From: Phycisphaerae bacterium
Lineage (GTDB): Bacteria; Planctomycetota; Phycisphaerae; SM23-33
Length of the DNA: 64,000 bases
Direction: 5' to 3'
Assembly (NCBI GenBank): GCA_011050235.1
Contig: DRGC01000022.1
Span: 62,001-126,000, forward strand
This document shows positions 42,625 to 50,436 of this stretch, piece by piece. The notes below the pieces were generated by a model, which searched no databases, was not told the DNA's origin, and saw nothing but the letters and a program-made list of their open reading frames with translations. Made by a program: the position numbers and the translations under genes. Position 1 is the stretch's first letter, and the number at the start of each line of letters is the position of its first letter.

Positions 42625-43446
42625 ATCTATACTCAGGACAGTCTATGGTTGCGCTGGCCCGGGGCTGGGATGCCGCAGTACACAGCATCCACCGATAGCC
42701 CTGGTCTGCCCAGCGGCTGAAGTGCAAAGATGCCCTCGTCCAACTATCCGCTTATGTTGTCCGCTTGTAAAAGCGTTGCGAAACCAGGGCCTCTAAGATG
42801 GCCGCCAAGAAGGTAATAAGATATAATGTCCGCTATGCACAGGAATTGTCTCGGTGTTTCGGTGTTAATGTTGCCGGGATAGTCCTGTCCGTCCCATCTT
42901 TCGTGATGACACAGGGGGATATCCTAAGCCGTTGACATGACTTCGTCCTCGGGATCGCTGAGAATCTCATTCAACCTGGAGCAGGTTTCGGGGGGCAGGT
43001 CTGGCGCGCCCCGGCAGGCCTAGACACGCCCAACCCTCGGCCTCGCCACTCAGCGCGAGAGAAAAGCCGACCACAACGTCAGGTAGTGACCGGCTTTGTT
43101 AACCACGCGCGAGAGGATCCCCACGGGACAGGCTCGGACCTCTAACCTTCGGTTCCGTAGACGCGCGCCGGCAATTGCGTCAATCCCATACATGCCTTGT
43201 AGTTATGGCTTTAGGCGTTCGTCCAAAGATTGCAGAGTGCAGTAAAATGAGGCCATTTGCGACACGTCGGCAAGCTCCAGACAAGCTCATGGCCATAGAA
43301 TCCTGTTGATCGGGCGACGTGGGGGGACATACAATCGAGGCGGTCTGAGTCATTGAGCCGGCCGTCGGGCGCGAGTGACGGCGCGACCGCGGCTAACGCA
43401 CACCCACGCCAAATCGCATGAGCTTCCGTCAGGTAGGGGATCGACG
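42625..43446. other. 822-bp intergenic region
   Basis: No intact gene was found. The left half (42625-43060) shows no recognisable structure apart from being upstream of the cadherin gene's ATG at 42624. The right half holds copy C of dispersed repeat 1. The 43290-43446 stretch leads to the ferritin-like gene, whose ribosome site is GGGGAT at 43437-43442. Confidence 0.5.
43061..43288 (+). repeat. Dispersed repeat family 1, copy C
   Basis: From left to right: an AAAGCCGA...CCGGCTTT hairpin (43063-43097), the tRNA-like module (43105-43168, reading on the minus strand), about 45 bp of weak similarity, then GTAAAATGAGGCCATTTGCGACACGTCGGCAAGCTCCAGACAAGC up to 43286. On the minus strand the module reads GCGCGCGTCTACGGAACCG then AAGGTT, AGAGGTCCGA, a 16-bp insertion, and CCTCTCGCGCGTGG. 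Copy D has the same layout without the insertion. Confidence 0.75.
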
Positions 43447-43929
43447 ATGGGTGAACTGTTCGACGTAGCCGAACTGGTCCGAGTCGCGGTTGAAGACGAG
43501 CGCACCGGCAGCGCGTTCTACGCCACCGCGGCTGGGCGAGCCGAGGACCCCAACCTGAAGGCGGCATTTGCCGACATGGCCGACCAGGAGCGTTATCACC
43601 AGGCGCGCTTCGAGAAGATGCTGGCCGAGCTGGGCGAAATCAAGCCGCCGGAACAGTACTCCGGGCAGTACGCCAGCTATTTGGGCGCCCTGACGCGGGA
43701 CCGCGCCTTTCCCGACGAGGCCAGCGCCCGGGCGATGGCCGAAGCGTGCGAGACCGACCTGGCCTTTCTGGAGGTGGCGCTGGGGTACGAGCGTAACACG
43801 CTGAACCTGATCAACGAGATGCGTCTGTTGATTCGCGCAGACGGCAAGGCCGTCGTCGATGACATCACCTGCGAAGAGCAGGCGCACGTGGTGTCGCTGT
43901 TGGAGGCCCGGGAGGCGCTGGGCGGCTAG
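43447..43929 (+). CDS. Rubrerythrin-like / ferritin-like di-iron protein
   Basis: 160 residues from ATG 43447 (GGGGAT at -5 to -10). Four-helix bundle with paired ExxH motifs: AVEDERTGSAFY and DQERYHQARF in the first half, DDITCEEQAHVVSL in the second, giving the Glu and His ligands of a di-iron site. No rubredoxin CxxC domain follows, so it is the bare ferritin-like (rubrerythrin-N) form. In anaerobes such proteins reduce peroxide or store iron. Its position just upstream of the hydrogenase cluster fits protection of oxygen-sensitive metal centres, but it is not part of the same transcript (a minus-strand small gene and about 290 bp intervene). Confidence 0.78.
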   Translation: MGELFDVAELVRVAVEDERTGSAFYATAAGRAEDPNLKAAFADMADQERYHQARFEKMLAELGEIKPPEQYSGQYASYLGALTRDRAFPDEASARAMAEACETDLAFLEVALGYERNTLNLINEMRLLIRADGKAVVDDITCEEQAHVVSLLEAREALGG

Positions 43930-44126
43930 ACGCCTTTCGCGCCCGCCTGGTAGCGCAAGGGCAGTCGGACGCCGAACCCGAACCAACTGACGAGCAAGAC
44001 CAACAGGCAAAACAGCCCAAAGATCCATCGGACGTGGGTGAACCAGGCCGATCGCTCGAACAGCTCGCCATCGGTAACAGTCAGTGTCCCCGGCCCACGC
44101 TCGAAGTAAACGGCATCGTCGGCCAT
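43926..44126 (-). CDS. Small single-span membrane protein (hypothetical)
   Basis: 66 residues with one transmembrane helix (GLFCLLVLLVSWFGFGV) preceded by TVTDGELFERSAWFTHVRWI and followed by a basic cytoplasmic end. The sequence resembles the N-terminus of planctomycete sensor kinases (FTHLRW before the first TM helix), so it might be a truncated sensor, but no later kinase part is present. It ends 4 bp into the ferritin-like gene. The ribosome site is weak. It is also possible that it is not expressed. Confidence 0.4.
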   Translation of the reverse strand: MADDAVYFERGPGTLTVTDGELFERSAWFTHVRWIFGLFCLLVLLVSWFGFGVRLPLRYQAGAKGV

Positions 44127-44312
44127 CTTGATTCGATGATATCATGGAGAAATATTTTTTTTGTCACCTTATTGTGCACCAATGGTACGTGTGAAGGTCG
44201 GGGTTGTCGATCGCCAGTACTACCCTAACGTCTGTACGTGAAGCACGTTACGTAGATTTCGCCCCTACTTCCTCTCCGTCAGGTACTTTACGGAGGATTT
44301 ATATGTAAATCC

Positions 44313-44342
44313 TTGACACGTCAAGAGCCAGCGCAGTAGAGT
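44313..44342 (+). promoter_or_regulatory. Candidate promoter and palindromic operator of the hydrogenase cluster
   Basis: TTGACA (44313-44318) and TAGAGT (44337-44342) are spaced 18 bp. TTGACA forms part of a perfect palindrome TTGACACGTCAA (44313-44324). Around 44236-44248 a second perfect palindrome, ACGTGAAGCACGT, sits in the A/T-rich leader. Both could be binding sites for a redox regulator; neither matches a consensus I can name with confidence. The start of the first gene lies 18 or 75 bp downstream, depending on which start is used. Confidence 0.45.
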
Positions 44343-44416
44343 GAGACGATAGAGACAGGTTGACGGGGGGGGCTTTTGTCGACCCGACTGTTATTCGTTT
44401 CACAGCAGGTGCTGCA

Positions 44417-45454
44417 ATGGCAAGCTTTGTCACTCAAAATGCCGCAGTGGGATTTGTTGAGCAGTATCGAAAGACACATGCTCTCATTGGATTCGCCGCC
44501 AGCCAAGTTGCCTGGGATCAAGCTGAGGCCGACGCGTGTGTGTCGGCCTTTTTCAAACCCCGAGCCGCCCAAAGCGGCAAGGGTTTCCTCATGCCGGCCA
44601 GCGAGTCCCTCGGCCGCTATGGCGACCTAGCCGACAGCGAAGCCACCCAGCCCGAGAAAGATATCGTCCTGTTGGGCGTGCGGGCCTGCGAACTCCGCGC
44701 CCGGGAGTACCTCGACCGCGTCTTCCAACAGGACGATTTCCAGGATCCCTTCTACGACCGACGGCGACGCTCGCTGATGATCGTCTCCTGCGACTGCGTC
44801 GATTGCGCCGACTCGTGCTTCTGTCCGCTGGTGGGCGGGCGGCCGTTCGCGACGGAAGGATTCGACCTGAACTTCTCACCGGTCGATGGCGGCTTTGTCG
44901 TCGAGATCCGGAGCGACCGCGGACGGGCACTCCTGGACGAGTGCGGGCCGAATCAACTGAAAGAGGCAACCGCCGAGCAACTCGCTCAGCGCGACCGGCA
45001 GCGCCAGCAGATGGTCGAGCGTCTGAAGCGTCAAAACGACGACCTCGAGTTCGACGCAGCTGACGACGCGACCACGCCCCTGCCCAAGGACAACGACGGC
45101 GACTGGCAGCATTTCGCCGCCGACTGCGTGGAGTGCGGAGCCTGCACCAACATCTGCCCCACCTGCCATTGCTTCTATCTCTACGATCAGGTGCTCGGGG
45201 CGGACCGGTTCGAGCGCGTGCGGACGTGGGACAGTTGCCTGCTCAGTTCGTATGACCGGATGGCCGGCGGGGTGCACATGAAACTCACGCCGCGCCCCCA
45301 GCTATTGGGGAGGCTGGCCAATCGCGTGCTGCACAAGTTCACCTACTCGCCGCAGCAATACGAGATGCTCGGCTGCGTCGGCTGTGGCCGCTGCGTGGAT
45401 GCGTGTCTCGGTAAGATCGACATTCGTCAGGTCGTGCAGGAGCTAAGCAGATGA
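44417..45454 (+). CDS. Sulfhydrogenase beta-subunit-like (HydB/AsrA-type) 4Fe-4S protein
   Basis: 345 residues from ATG 44417 (AGGTG 6 bp upstream); an in-frame TTG at 44360 would add 19 residues and is weaker. Conserved motifs of the HydB/AsrA family are VLLGVRACELRAREYLDRVF, CDCVDCADSCFC, and two ferredoxin cluster sites, CVECGACTNICPTCHC (about 235-250) and CVGCGRCVDAC (about 323-333). In NAD(P)-linked hydrogenases and sulfite reductases this subunit passes electrons between a flavin/NAD(P) subunit and the catalytic part. Here it opens the 19-gene cluster and overlaps the next gene by 4 bp. AsrA-type use is less likely because no sulfite reductase follows. Confidence 0.85.
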   Translation: MASFVTQNAAVGFVEQYRKTHALIGFAASQVAWDQAEADACVSAFFKPRAAQSGKGFLMPASESLGRYGDLADSEATQPEKDIVLLGVRACELRAREYLDRVFQQDDFQDPFYDRRRRSLMIVSCDCVDCADSCFCPLVGGRPFATEGFDLNFSPVDGGFVVEIRSDRGRALLDECGPNQLKEATAEQLAQRDRQRQQMVERLKRQNDDLEFDAADDATTPLPKDNDGDWQHFAADCVECGACTNICPTCHCFYLYDQVLGADRFERVRTWDSCLLSSYDRMAGGVHMKLTPRPQLLGRLANRVLHKFTYSPQQYEMLGCVGCGRCVDACLGKIDIRQVVQELSR

Positions 45455-46269
45455 TTAGCGGCAACCCCTACATGCCCATCCCAGCCAAGCTGGCCGACGT
45501 CATCGACGAAACGCCGACCATCAAGACATTCATTCTCGAACCCGACGAGCCCATGGCCTTCCGTGCCGGGCAGTTCATCCAACTGACCTTGCCCGGCGTG
45601 GGCGAGGCGCCCTTCACCCCCTCCAGTTCTCCAAGCGACCCCGGCCGACTCGCGATCACGGTGCTCCGGACCGGCGCCGTCACCGAGCGCTTCCACGAAT
45701 GCACCGTGGGCCAGACGCTGGGTCTGCGCGGTCCCTTCGGCAAGGGCTACCCCATTGAGGAGCTGGACGGCAAGGAGGTGCTGGTCGTCGGCGGCGGCGT
45801 GGGGCTCGCCCCGCTGCGCGCGCTGATCCTGGCGCTGCTGGGCGACATGAAGGGCGTCAAGCGGATGAGCATCAAGTACGGCGCTCGCTGTATGGAAGAG
45901 CTGCTCTACCGCATCCAGTACGACGACTGGCCTACGCACAAGAAGGTCGACTTTGCCTGCACCATCGACAAACCGGAAAACGGCTGGGACGGACACACCG
46001 GCGTGGTCACCACGCTGCTGAAGGACCTGGACGTCGACAAGGCCAACACGCACGCTTTCGTGTGCGGACCCGGCGTGATGCTGAAGTTCACGACCTTCAC
46101 GCTCCTGGATGAGGGATTCACGCCCGACCAGATCTTCCTGTCGATGAATCGCCGCATGAGTTGCGGGATGGGCAAGTGCGGGCGGTGCAACATCGGGCCG
46201 TTCTATCTCTGCAAGGACGGGCCGGACATCAACTACGCGAAGATCAAGGACTACCCGAACGTCTTCTAG
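45451..46269 (+). CDS. Sulfhydrogenase gamma-subunit-like (HydG/AsrB-type) FAD/NAD(P)-binding oxidoreductase
   Basis: 272 residues. FAD-binding domain (AGQFIQLTLPG, GEAPFTPSSS, about 40-68), NAD(P)-binding domain with VVGGGVGLAPLRALI (about 112-126), CGPGVMLKF (about 206-214), and a C-terminal [2Fe-2S] site MSCGMGKCGRCNIGPFYLC (about 235-253). It is the diaphorase subunit of NAD(P)-dependent hydrogenases: hydride goes to FAD then to Fe-S clusters of the partner. ATG overlaps the TGA of the previous gene (ATGA). It gives the cluster its likely NAD(P)H entry point. Confidence 0.88.
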   Translation: MISGNPYMPIPAKLADVIDETPTIKTFILEPDEPMAFRAGQFIQLTLPGVGEAPFTPSSSPSDPGRLAITVLRTGAVTERFHECTVGQTLGLRGPFGKGYPIEELDGKEVLVVGGGVGLAPLRALILALLGDMKGVKRMSIKYGARCMEELLYRIQYDDWPTHKKVDFACTIDKPENGWDGHTGVVTTLLKDLDVDKANTHAFVCGPGVMLKFTTFTLLDEGFTPDQIFLSMNRRMSCGMGKCGRCNIGPFYLCKDGPDINYAKIKDYPNVF

Positions 46270-46283
46270 GAATCGAGCGACGG

Positions 46284-47915
46284 ATGGCGGATAGCGGACA
46301 GAACGGTTCCCCGCGATGCGTGCTCTGCCCGGCGGCGTGTGAGCTTCAGGTCGTCTCAGCCGGGCCGGACCGCTGGCGAAGTGAGTTTCCGCTGACCGAT
46401 GAGGCGGGCCTGTGCCCGCGCGGCAGCGCGCTGGGTGAGCTGCTGGGTCATCCGCAGCGAATCCTTTCTCCGGCCTCGCGCGACAACGGGCAATTGAAGG
46501 CCATCAGCATGGCCGACGCTCTGGGCGCAATTCTGGCCCAATCGGCGGGCCGGAAACTGGTGTTTCTGGTGGACGCCCATGTTCCGATCGAGCAAATGCT
46601 GGAGGTGGCGGCGTGGTGCGCCAACTGGCCTGAGGCGAGTTTCTGCTTCGTGGTCGAGCCGGCCGAACACACGGTGCTGCTGGGAGCTGAAGAAAGCGGG
46701 GCCGACTATCTGACCGACGATCAACTTGCCCACTGCGATGGTTTCCTGATCATCGGGGATGCCTTCGCAGCCAATCCGATCTGCGCACGAAGCGTGTTCG
46801 ATCGGCGCAAGACCCAGTCGAAAACAGCGATCGTGGCCCTGGACGCTGCAGCCGGCACGCCCGCCAAGTTCGCCACGCATCGGGTCGACGTCGCGGTCGG
46901 CAGGCAACTGGAGGCCCTGGCCGCGATAGCCAAGGTCGCCGGCGCAAAGGTCGACGCGGACTTACTCGGCCCTGCCGGGGAGAATCCGTCGGCGGCAGCG
47001 GCCGGGGGAGCGCTGGCCACGTGCAAGCGTCTGGGCGTGATCGTCTCGGCCGAGTACGGCCGAGGGGAAGACTGGCGGCGGATCGGCCAACTGGCCGGCA
47101 CGCTGGCGGCGGACAAAGGGGGCGGGCTGGCCGTTCAGACGGTCGGATTGAACGCGCTCGCCGCGGTGCGACTCAATGCCGCGCTCGGCGGCGCGGGGCT
47201 GGCGGAAGCGATATCGGACGACTCGACCATCAGCGTCGCGCTTGGATACGATCAGCTCGGCATGCTCGGCTGGCGAGGGGGCGGCTTTTTCGCCGCCGCA
47301 GCGGCCTTGCCGAACCCAACCACCGAGGTCGCGCGATTCGTCCTGCCGATCACCATGCCCGGCGAGTGGGCGGGGACCTATCTGGCCGGCGGCTCGAAGC
47401 TGGTTCATGTTGAGCCGTTGCTGGCTCCACCGATCGGTATCCCGTCGCCATCGGAATGGGTCGCCGCGCTCGCTCGCCAGGCGGGCGTCAGCCAAGCCAA
47501 GCCGGCCGATGTGTCGGCTGCGCTGCAGCGCGTCACGTCGGCATCGGCGCCGGCGCCCCTGCTGGGTCATTCGCCGTCGCCGGCGCTGCTGTTAGCGCGG
47601 CGGGCGGGCCACCACGGTTGTGGGATGTGGTCGGCCCACGGCTCGTGGCAGGCGGCGGCAGAGGAACTGCCGGACCTTCGCATCGGCGCGGATTACGCTC
47701 AGAAACTGAAGATTGCCAATTTGGCGGTGGTCACCGTCCGCGCCGGCAAACAAGAGATGCTGGCCCGCGCCCGCTACACGCCCGAGCTGGACGGCGAATA
47801 CGTGGTCCTTTCGGAGGGCCTGCCCGACGCGCGGACGCTGATGCAGAGCTTCATTGAAGACGAAACCGGCGCGTTGGGCGCCGAGCCCGTAGCTGTGGAC
47901 CTCCGTGTATCATGA
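46284..47915 (+). CDS. Molybdopterin-oxidoreductase-like subunit with N-terminal Fe4S4 site (probably non-catalytic)
   Basis: 543 residues from ATG 46284. CVLCPAACELQ (about 12-22) and LCPRGSALGELLGHPQRIL (about 43-61) are the Mo/W-bisPGD oxidoreductase Fe4S4 site CxxCx3C...C, as in NuoG, FdhF and FwdB. After it, the protein is Ala-rich with weak Rossmann-like parts (HCDGFLIIGDAF; VALGYDQLGML). No Cys or Sec in a catalytic position is recognisable and the C-terminal pterin-binding domain of 700+-residue enzymes is missing. It could be a NuoG-like structural electron carrier or a FwdB-like remnant. 14 bp after the flavin subunit and 4-bp overlap with the ferredoxin gene argue for a subunit of the same complex. 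Confidence 0.68.
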   Translation: MADSGQNGSPRCVLCPAACELQVVSAGPDRWRSEFPLTDEAGLCPRGSALGELLGHPQRILSPASRDNGQLKAISMADALGAILAQSAGRKLVFLVDAHVPIEQMLEVAAWCANWPEASFCFVVEPAEHTVLLGAEESGADYLTDDQLAHCDGFLIIGDAFAANPICARSVFDRRKTQSKTAIVALDAAAGTPAKFATHRVDVAVGRQLEALAAIAKVAGAKVDADLLGPAGENPSAAAAGGALATCKRLGVIVSAEYGRGEDWRRIGQLAGTLAADKGGGLAVQTVGLNALAAVRLNAALGGAGLAEAISDDSTISVALGYDQLGMLGWRGGGFFAAAAALPNPTTEVARFVLPITMPGEWAGTYLAGGSKLVHVEPLLAPPIGIPSPSEWVAALARQAGVSQAKPADVSAALQRVTSASAPAPLLGHSPSPALLLARRAGHHGCGMWSAHGSWQAAAEELPDLRIGADYAQKLKIANLAVVTVRAGKQEMLARARYTPELDGEYVVLSEGLPDARTLMQSFIEDETGALGAEPVAVDLRVS

Positions 47916-48466
47916 TGGAATCGGCAACGCACAAACCGGTGGACGAGCGCGTCCTGATCAACCTGGACCGGTGCATCGAGTGCGGCTCGTGCGCCGCGGC
48001 GTGTCACTACAGTCACACCAACATGCCGTCCGTCGACGCCGCTCGGACCGGGTGGGCCCTGCTGCCCGTGATCTGCCGCCAGTGCAAGGCCGCCTCATGC
48101 GTGGACACCTGCCCCGCCGAGGCCATGATCTGCGACGACGACGGTGTGGTGCGCCGCCGCCTGTTCCGGTGCATCGGCTGCGGCTCCTGCGCCAAGGCGT
48201 GCCCGTTCGGCGTGATCCCCACGCAGCTCGGCGGGGTGCCGACGGGCTTCCGCAGCAACGAACGCATGAGCGGCCATCAGATCGCCAAATGCGACCTGTG
48301 CTTCGACCGCACCGCCCCGGAGGCGCCCACGCGCGGCGTGCCGCGCTGCGTAGCGGCGTGTCCATCCGGGGCGCTGACGTACGCCGACGAGCACCGGGCC
48401 AAGGAGCTCGGCATCGAGACCATCGGCGGCAGGACGACGGCCGACAACCCATACAAACGTAGGTAA
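47912..48466 (+). CDS. HycB/CooF-like polyferredoxin (four 4Fe-4S clusters)
   Basis: 184 residues with four Cys clusters: CIECGSCAAACHYSH (21-35), CRQCKAASCVDTC (55-67), CIGCGSCAKAC (about 87-97) and CDLCF plus CVAACPSGAL (about 127-155). This arrangement is that of HycB/HydN/CooF, electron-transfer subunits linking a catalytic subunit to a group 4 hydrogenase. It starts at ATG 47912, overlapping the TGA of the previous gene. It likely carries electrons from the flavin/molybdopterin-like part to the NuoI/NuoB-like clusters. Confidence 0.88.
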   Translation: MMESATHKPVDERVLINLDRCIECGSCAAACHYSHTNMPSVDAARTGWALLPVICRQCKAASCVDTCPAEAMICDDDGVVRRRLFRCIGCGSCAKACPFGVIPTQLGGVPTGFRSNERMSGHQIAKCDLCFDRTAPEAPTRGVPRCVAACPSGALTYADEHRAKELGIETIGGRTTADNPYKRR

Positions 48467-48469
48467 GCG

Positions 48470-49423
48470 ATGAACCCCAGTGAAATCGTCATCTGGTTTA
48501 TCGGTGCGGGCCTGGGAACGCTGCTGCTGGGTCTGCTGCTGAAATGGGTGGACCGGAAGGTCACCGCCCGCGTCCAGTGGCGCGTCGGGCCGCCGTGGTA
48601 CCAACCGATGGTCGACATCATCAAGCTGATGGGTAAGGAAACGCTTATGCCCGTCACCGCCCGCGGCACGGGCTTCCTGCTGGCCCCGGTGATCGCCCTG
48701 GCGACCATGGCCGTGGCGGCCACCATCCTGTGGCGATCGCTGTGGGACCCGTCCAGTCCGTTCCTGGGCGACCTGATCGTGGTGATCTACCTGCTGGCCA
48801 TCCCGGCGCTGATGACGATGTTGGGGGCGTCGGCCAGCGGCAGCCCGCACGCGTCGGTGGGCGCCAGCCGGGAGATGAAGCTGCTGCTGAGCTACGAGCT
48901 GCCGATGTTCCTGGCGATTTTGGTGGCTGTGGCCCGGTCGGGCTGGACGTTCCAGCTCGGCGGGCTGGTGACGGCCCAGGCCCAGACTGGCCCCGTGGTC
49001 TTCAGCATCTCCGGCGCGCTGGCGATGCTGATCGCCATCATTTGCATGCAGGCCAAACTCGGGCTCGTGCCCTTCGACGTCGCCGAGGCCGAGTGCGAAA
49101 TCATGTCCGGCGTGTACGTCGAGTACTCCGGGCCGGCGCTGGCCAACTGGCTGATGACGCGCGCGATGATGCTGGCGGTCATGCCGCTGCTGCTGGTCGA
49201 AGTATTCTGGGGAGGCCTGTACAGGCAGGCGTGGTGGGGGTTCCTCAGCTTCCTCGGCCGGTACGTGCTGCTGGTGGTGCTGGTCGTGCTGATCCGCAAC
49301 ACCAACCCGCGTTTGCGGATCGACCAAACGATGAAGGTCTTCTGGTTCGGCCTGACGCCGGTGGCCATTGTCGCGTTGGTGCTGGCTCTGATCGGCCAGG
49401 CGGAGGGCATCGCATGGCTCTGA
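48470..49423 (+). CDS. Group 4 hydrogenase membrane anchor (NuoH/HyfC/MbhM-like)
   Basis: 317 residues with about eight transmembrane helices, including WFIGAGLGTLLLGLLL, GFLLAPVIALATMAVAATIL and FGLTPVAIVALVLALIG. VDRKVTARVQWRVGPPWYQP matches the conserved cytoplasmic loop of NuoH-family subunits (ExxR...QxRxGPN type) and FDVAEAECEIMSGVYVEYSG (about 203-222) is the Glu-rich loop that relays redox energy to ion channels. It is the interface between the hydrophilic hydrogenase arm and the Mrp-like membrane arm. 3 bp after the polyferredoxin gene and overlapping the next by 10 bp. Confidence 0.9.
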   Translation: MNPSEIVIWFIGAGLGTLLLGLLLKWVDRKVTARVQWRVGPPWYQPMVDIIKLMGKETLMPVTARGTGFLLAPVIALATMAVAATILWRSLWDPSSPFLGDLIVVIYLLAIPALMTMLGASASGSPHASVGASREMKLLLSYELPMFLAILVAVARSGWTFQLGGLVTAQAQTGPVVFSISGALAMLIAIICMQAKLGLVPFDVAEAECEIMSGVYVEYSGPALANWLMTRAMMLAVMPLLLVEVFWGGLYRQAWWGFLSFLGRYVLLVVLVVLIRNTNPRLRIDQTMKVFWFGLTPVAIVALVLALIGQAEGIAWL

Positions 49424-49854
49424 CGACCTGGGCATTGCGGAAGTCGTTGTGGGTGTATCACGTCAACGCCGGCGCCTGCAACAACTGTGACATCGAGGTG
49501 CTGGCACTGCTGACGCCGCGGTTCGACATCGAGCGATTCGGCATGATCCTGGTCGGCTCGCCGCGGCACGCCGACGTGTTGGCCGTCACCGGCGTATGCA
49601 CCCGCCAGATCATGCCGCGCCTGCAGGAAGTTTACATGCAAATGCCCAAGCCCTGCGTGGTGCTGGCCATCGGCGCCTGCGCCAACGCCCAGGGCATCTT
49701 CACCGAAGCGTATCACATGGGCGCGGCCGTCGACGAGACCATCAAGGCCGTCGACCCCAGCGCCATCATTATCTACGTGCCCGGCTGTCCGCCCAAGCCG
49801 GAAGCCATGATCGCCGCAGCCGTCAAGGGCATGGAGTTCCTCAAGACACTGTGA
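49414..49854 (+). CDS. Group 4 hydrogenase small subunit (NuoB/HycG/MbhJ-like)
   Basis: 146 residues. GACNNCDIEVLALL (about 20-33), VTGVCTRQ, AIGACANAQGIF (about 84-95) and YVPGCPPKPEAM (about 118-129) give the four Cys of the proximal (N2-type) [4Fe-4S] cluster. It is the small single-cluster form found in group 4 hydrogenases and complex I, not the three-cluster small subunit of other [NiFe] hydrogenases. The start overlaps NuoH by 10 bp. It is the last electron donor to the [NiFe] site. Confidence 0.9.
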   Translation: MALTTWALRKSLWVYHVNAGACNNCDIEVLALLTPRFDIERFGMILVGSPRHADVLAVTGVCTRQIMPRLQEVYMQMPKPCVVLAIGACANAQGIFTEAYHMGAAVDETIKAVDPSAIIIYVPGCPPKPEAMIAAAVKGMEFLKTL

Positions 49855-49884
49855 CGACGGGAGACTGATGCAAGGAGCTTGGAC

Positions 49885-50436
49885 ATGAGTGTGACGCAGA
49901 CAGGCATTGACGTGCCGCTGATGGGGTTTGTCGGCGAGGTGCTGGAGCGCCTCGGCGACGTCGTTGTCGCCGTCGAACAATGCGAGCCTCGCCGCGGCAT
50001 CGCGCGGGTCGACCCGGCGAGAACCGTCGAGGCCGCAGAGAGAATGTTCGCCATGGACGGCTCCCGGCTGGTGACGGCCACCGGCCTGGAAGTGCGCGAC
50101 GGGATCGACGTGCTCTATCATTGGGCGCTCGAGCCGCAAGGCGTGGTGGTGACGCTGAAGGTCCTGGCCACCCGGCCGGACCTAACGCTCGACTCGCTGG
50201 CGAACGTGCTTCCGGCCGCCAACTGGATCGAGCGCGAGTTGCACGATCTGCTCGGGGCGAACTTCCGCGACCACCCCGACATGCGACGACTGCTGCTGGA
50301 CGACACCTGGCCCGAGGGTTTGCATCCCCTCCGCAAGAGCTTCGACCAAATCAAGGATCGGCCGCCCCTGCCGGCCAATCAGTCGCCGCCGGACGTGGAC
50401 GTGGACGTCAAGGCGCACCGGGGGGATCACTCATGA
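49885..50436 (+). CDS. Group 4 hydrogenase 30-kDa subunit (NuoC/MbhK-like)
   Basis: 183 residues from ATG 49885 (AAGGAG 7 bp upstream); a TTG two codons earlier is ignored. TRPDLTLDSLANVLPAANW and the signature ERELHDLLGANFRDHPDMR (about 114-132), then LHPLRKSF, mark the complex I 30-kDa family. It has no cofactors and packs against the large subunit. It overlaps the large-subunit gene by 4 bp (ATGA). The N-terminal half is variable and unrecognised. Confidence 0.87.
   Translation: MSVTQTGIDVPLMGFVGEVLERLGDVVVAVEQCEPRRGIARVDPARTVEAAERMFAMDGSRLVTATGLEVRDGIDVLYHWALEPQGVVVTLKVLATRPDLTLDSLANVLPAANWIERELHDLLGANFRDHPDMRRLLLDDTWPEGLHPLRKSFDQIKDRPPLPANQSPPDVDVDVKAHRGDHS

Noticed and set aside
43105-43168. 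Complete tRNA-Arg gene on the minus strand
   Set aside because: The D arm and the 5' half of the anticodon stem are missing and the T arm is broken by a 16-bp insertion.
44417-46269. Anaerobic sulfite reductase A/B
   Set aside because: The subunits are homologous to AsrA/AsrB but no AsrC or sirohaem protein follows; a hydrogenase does.
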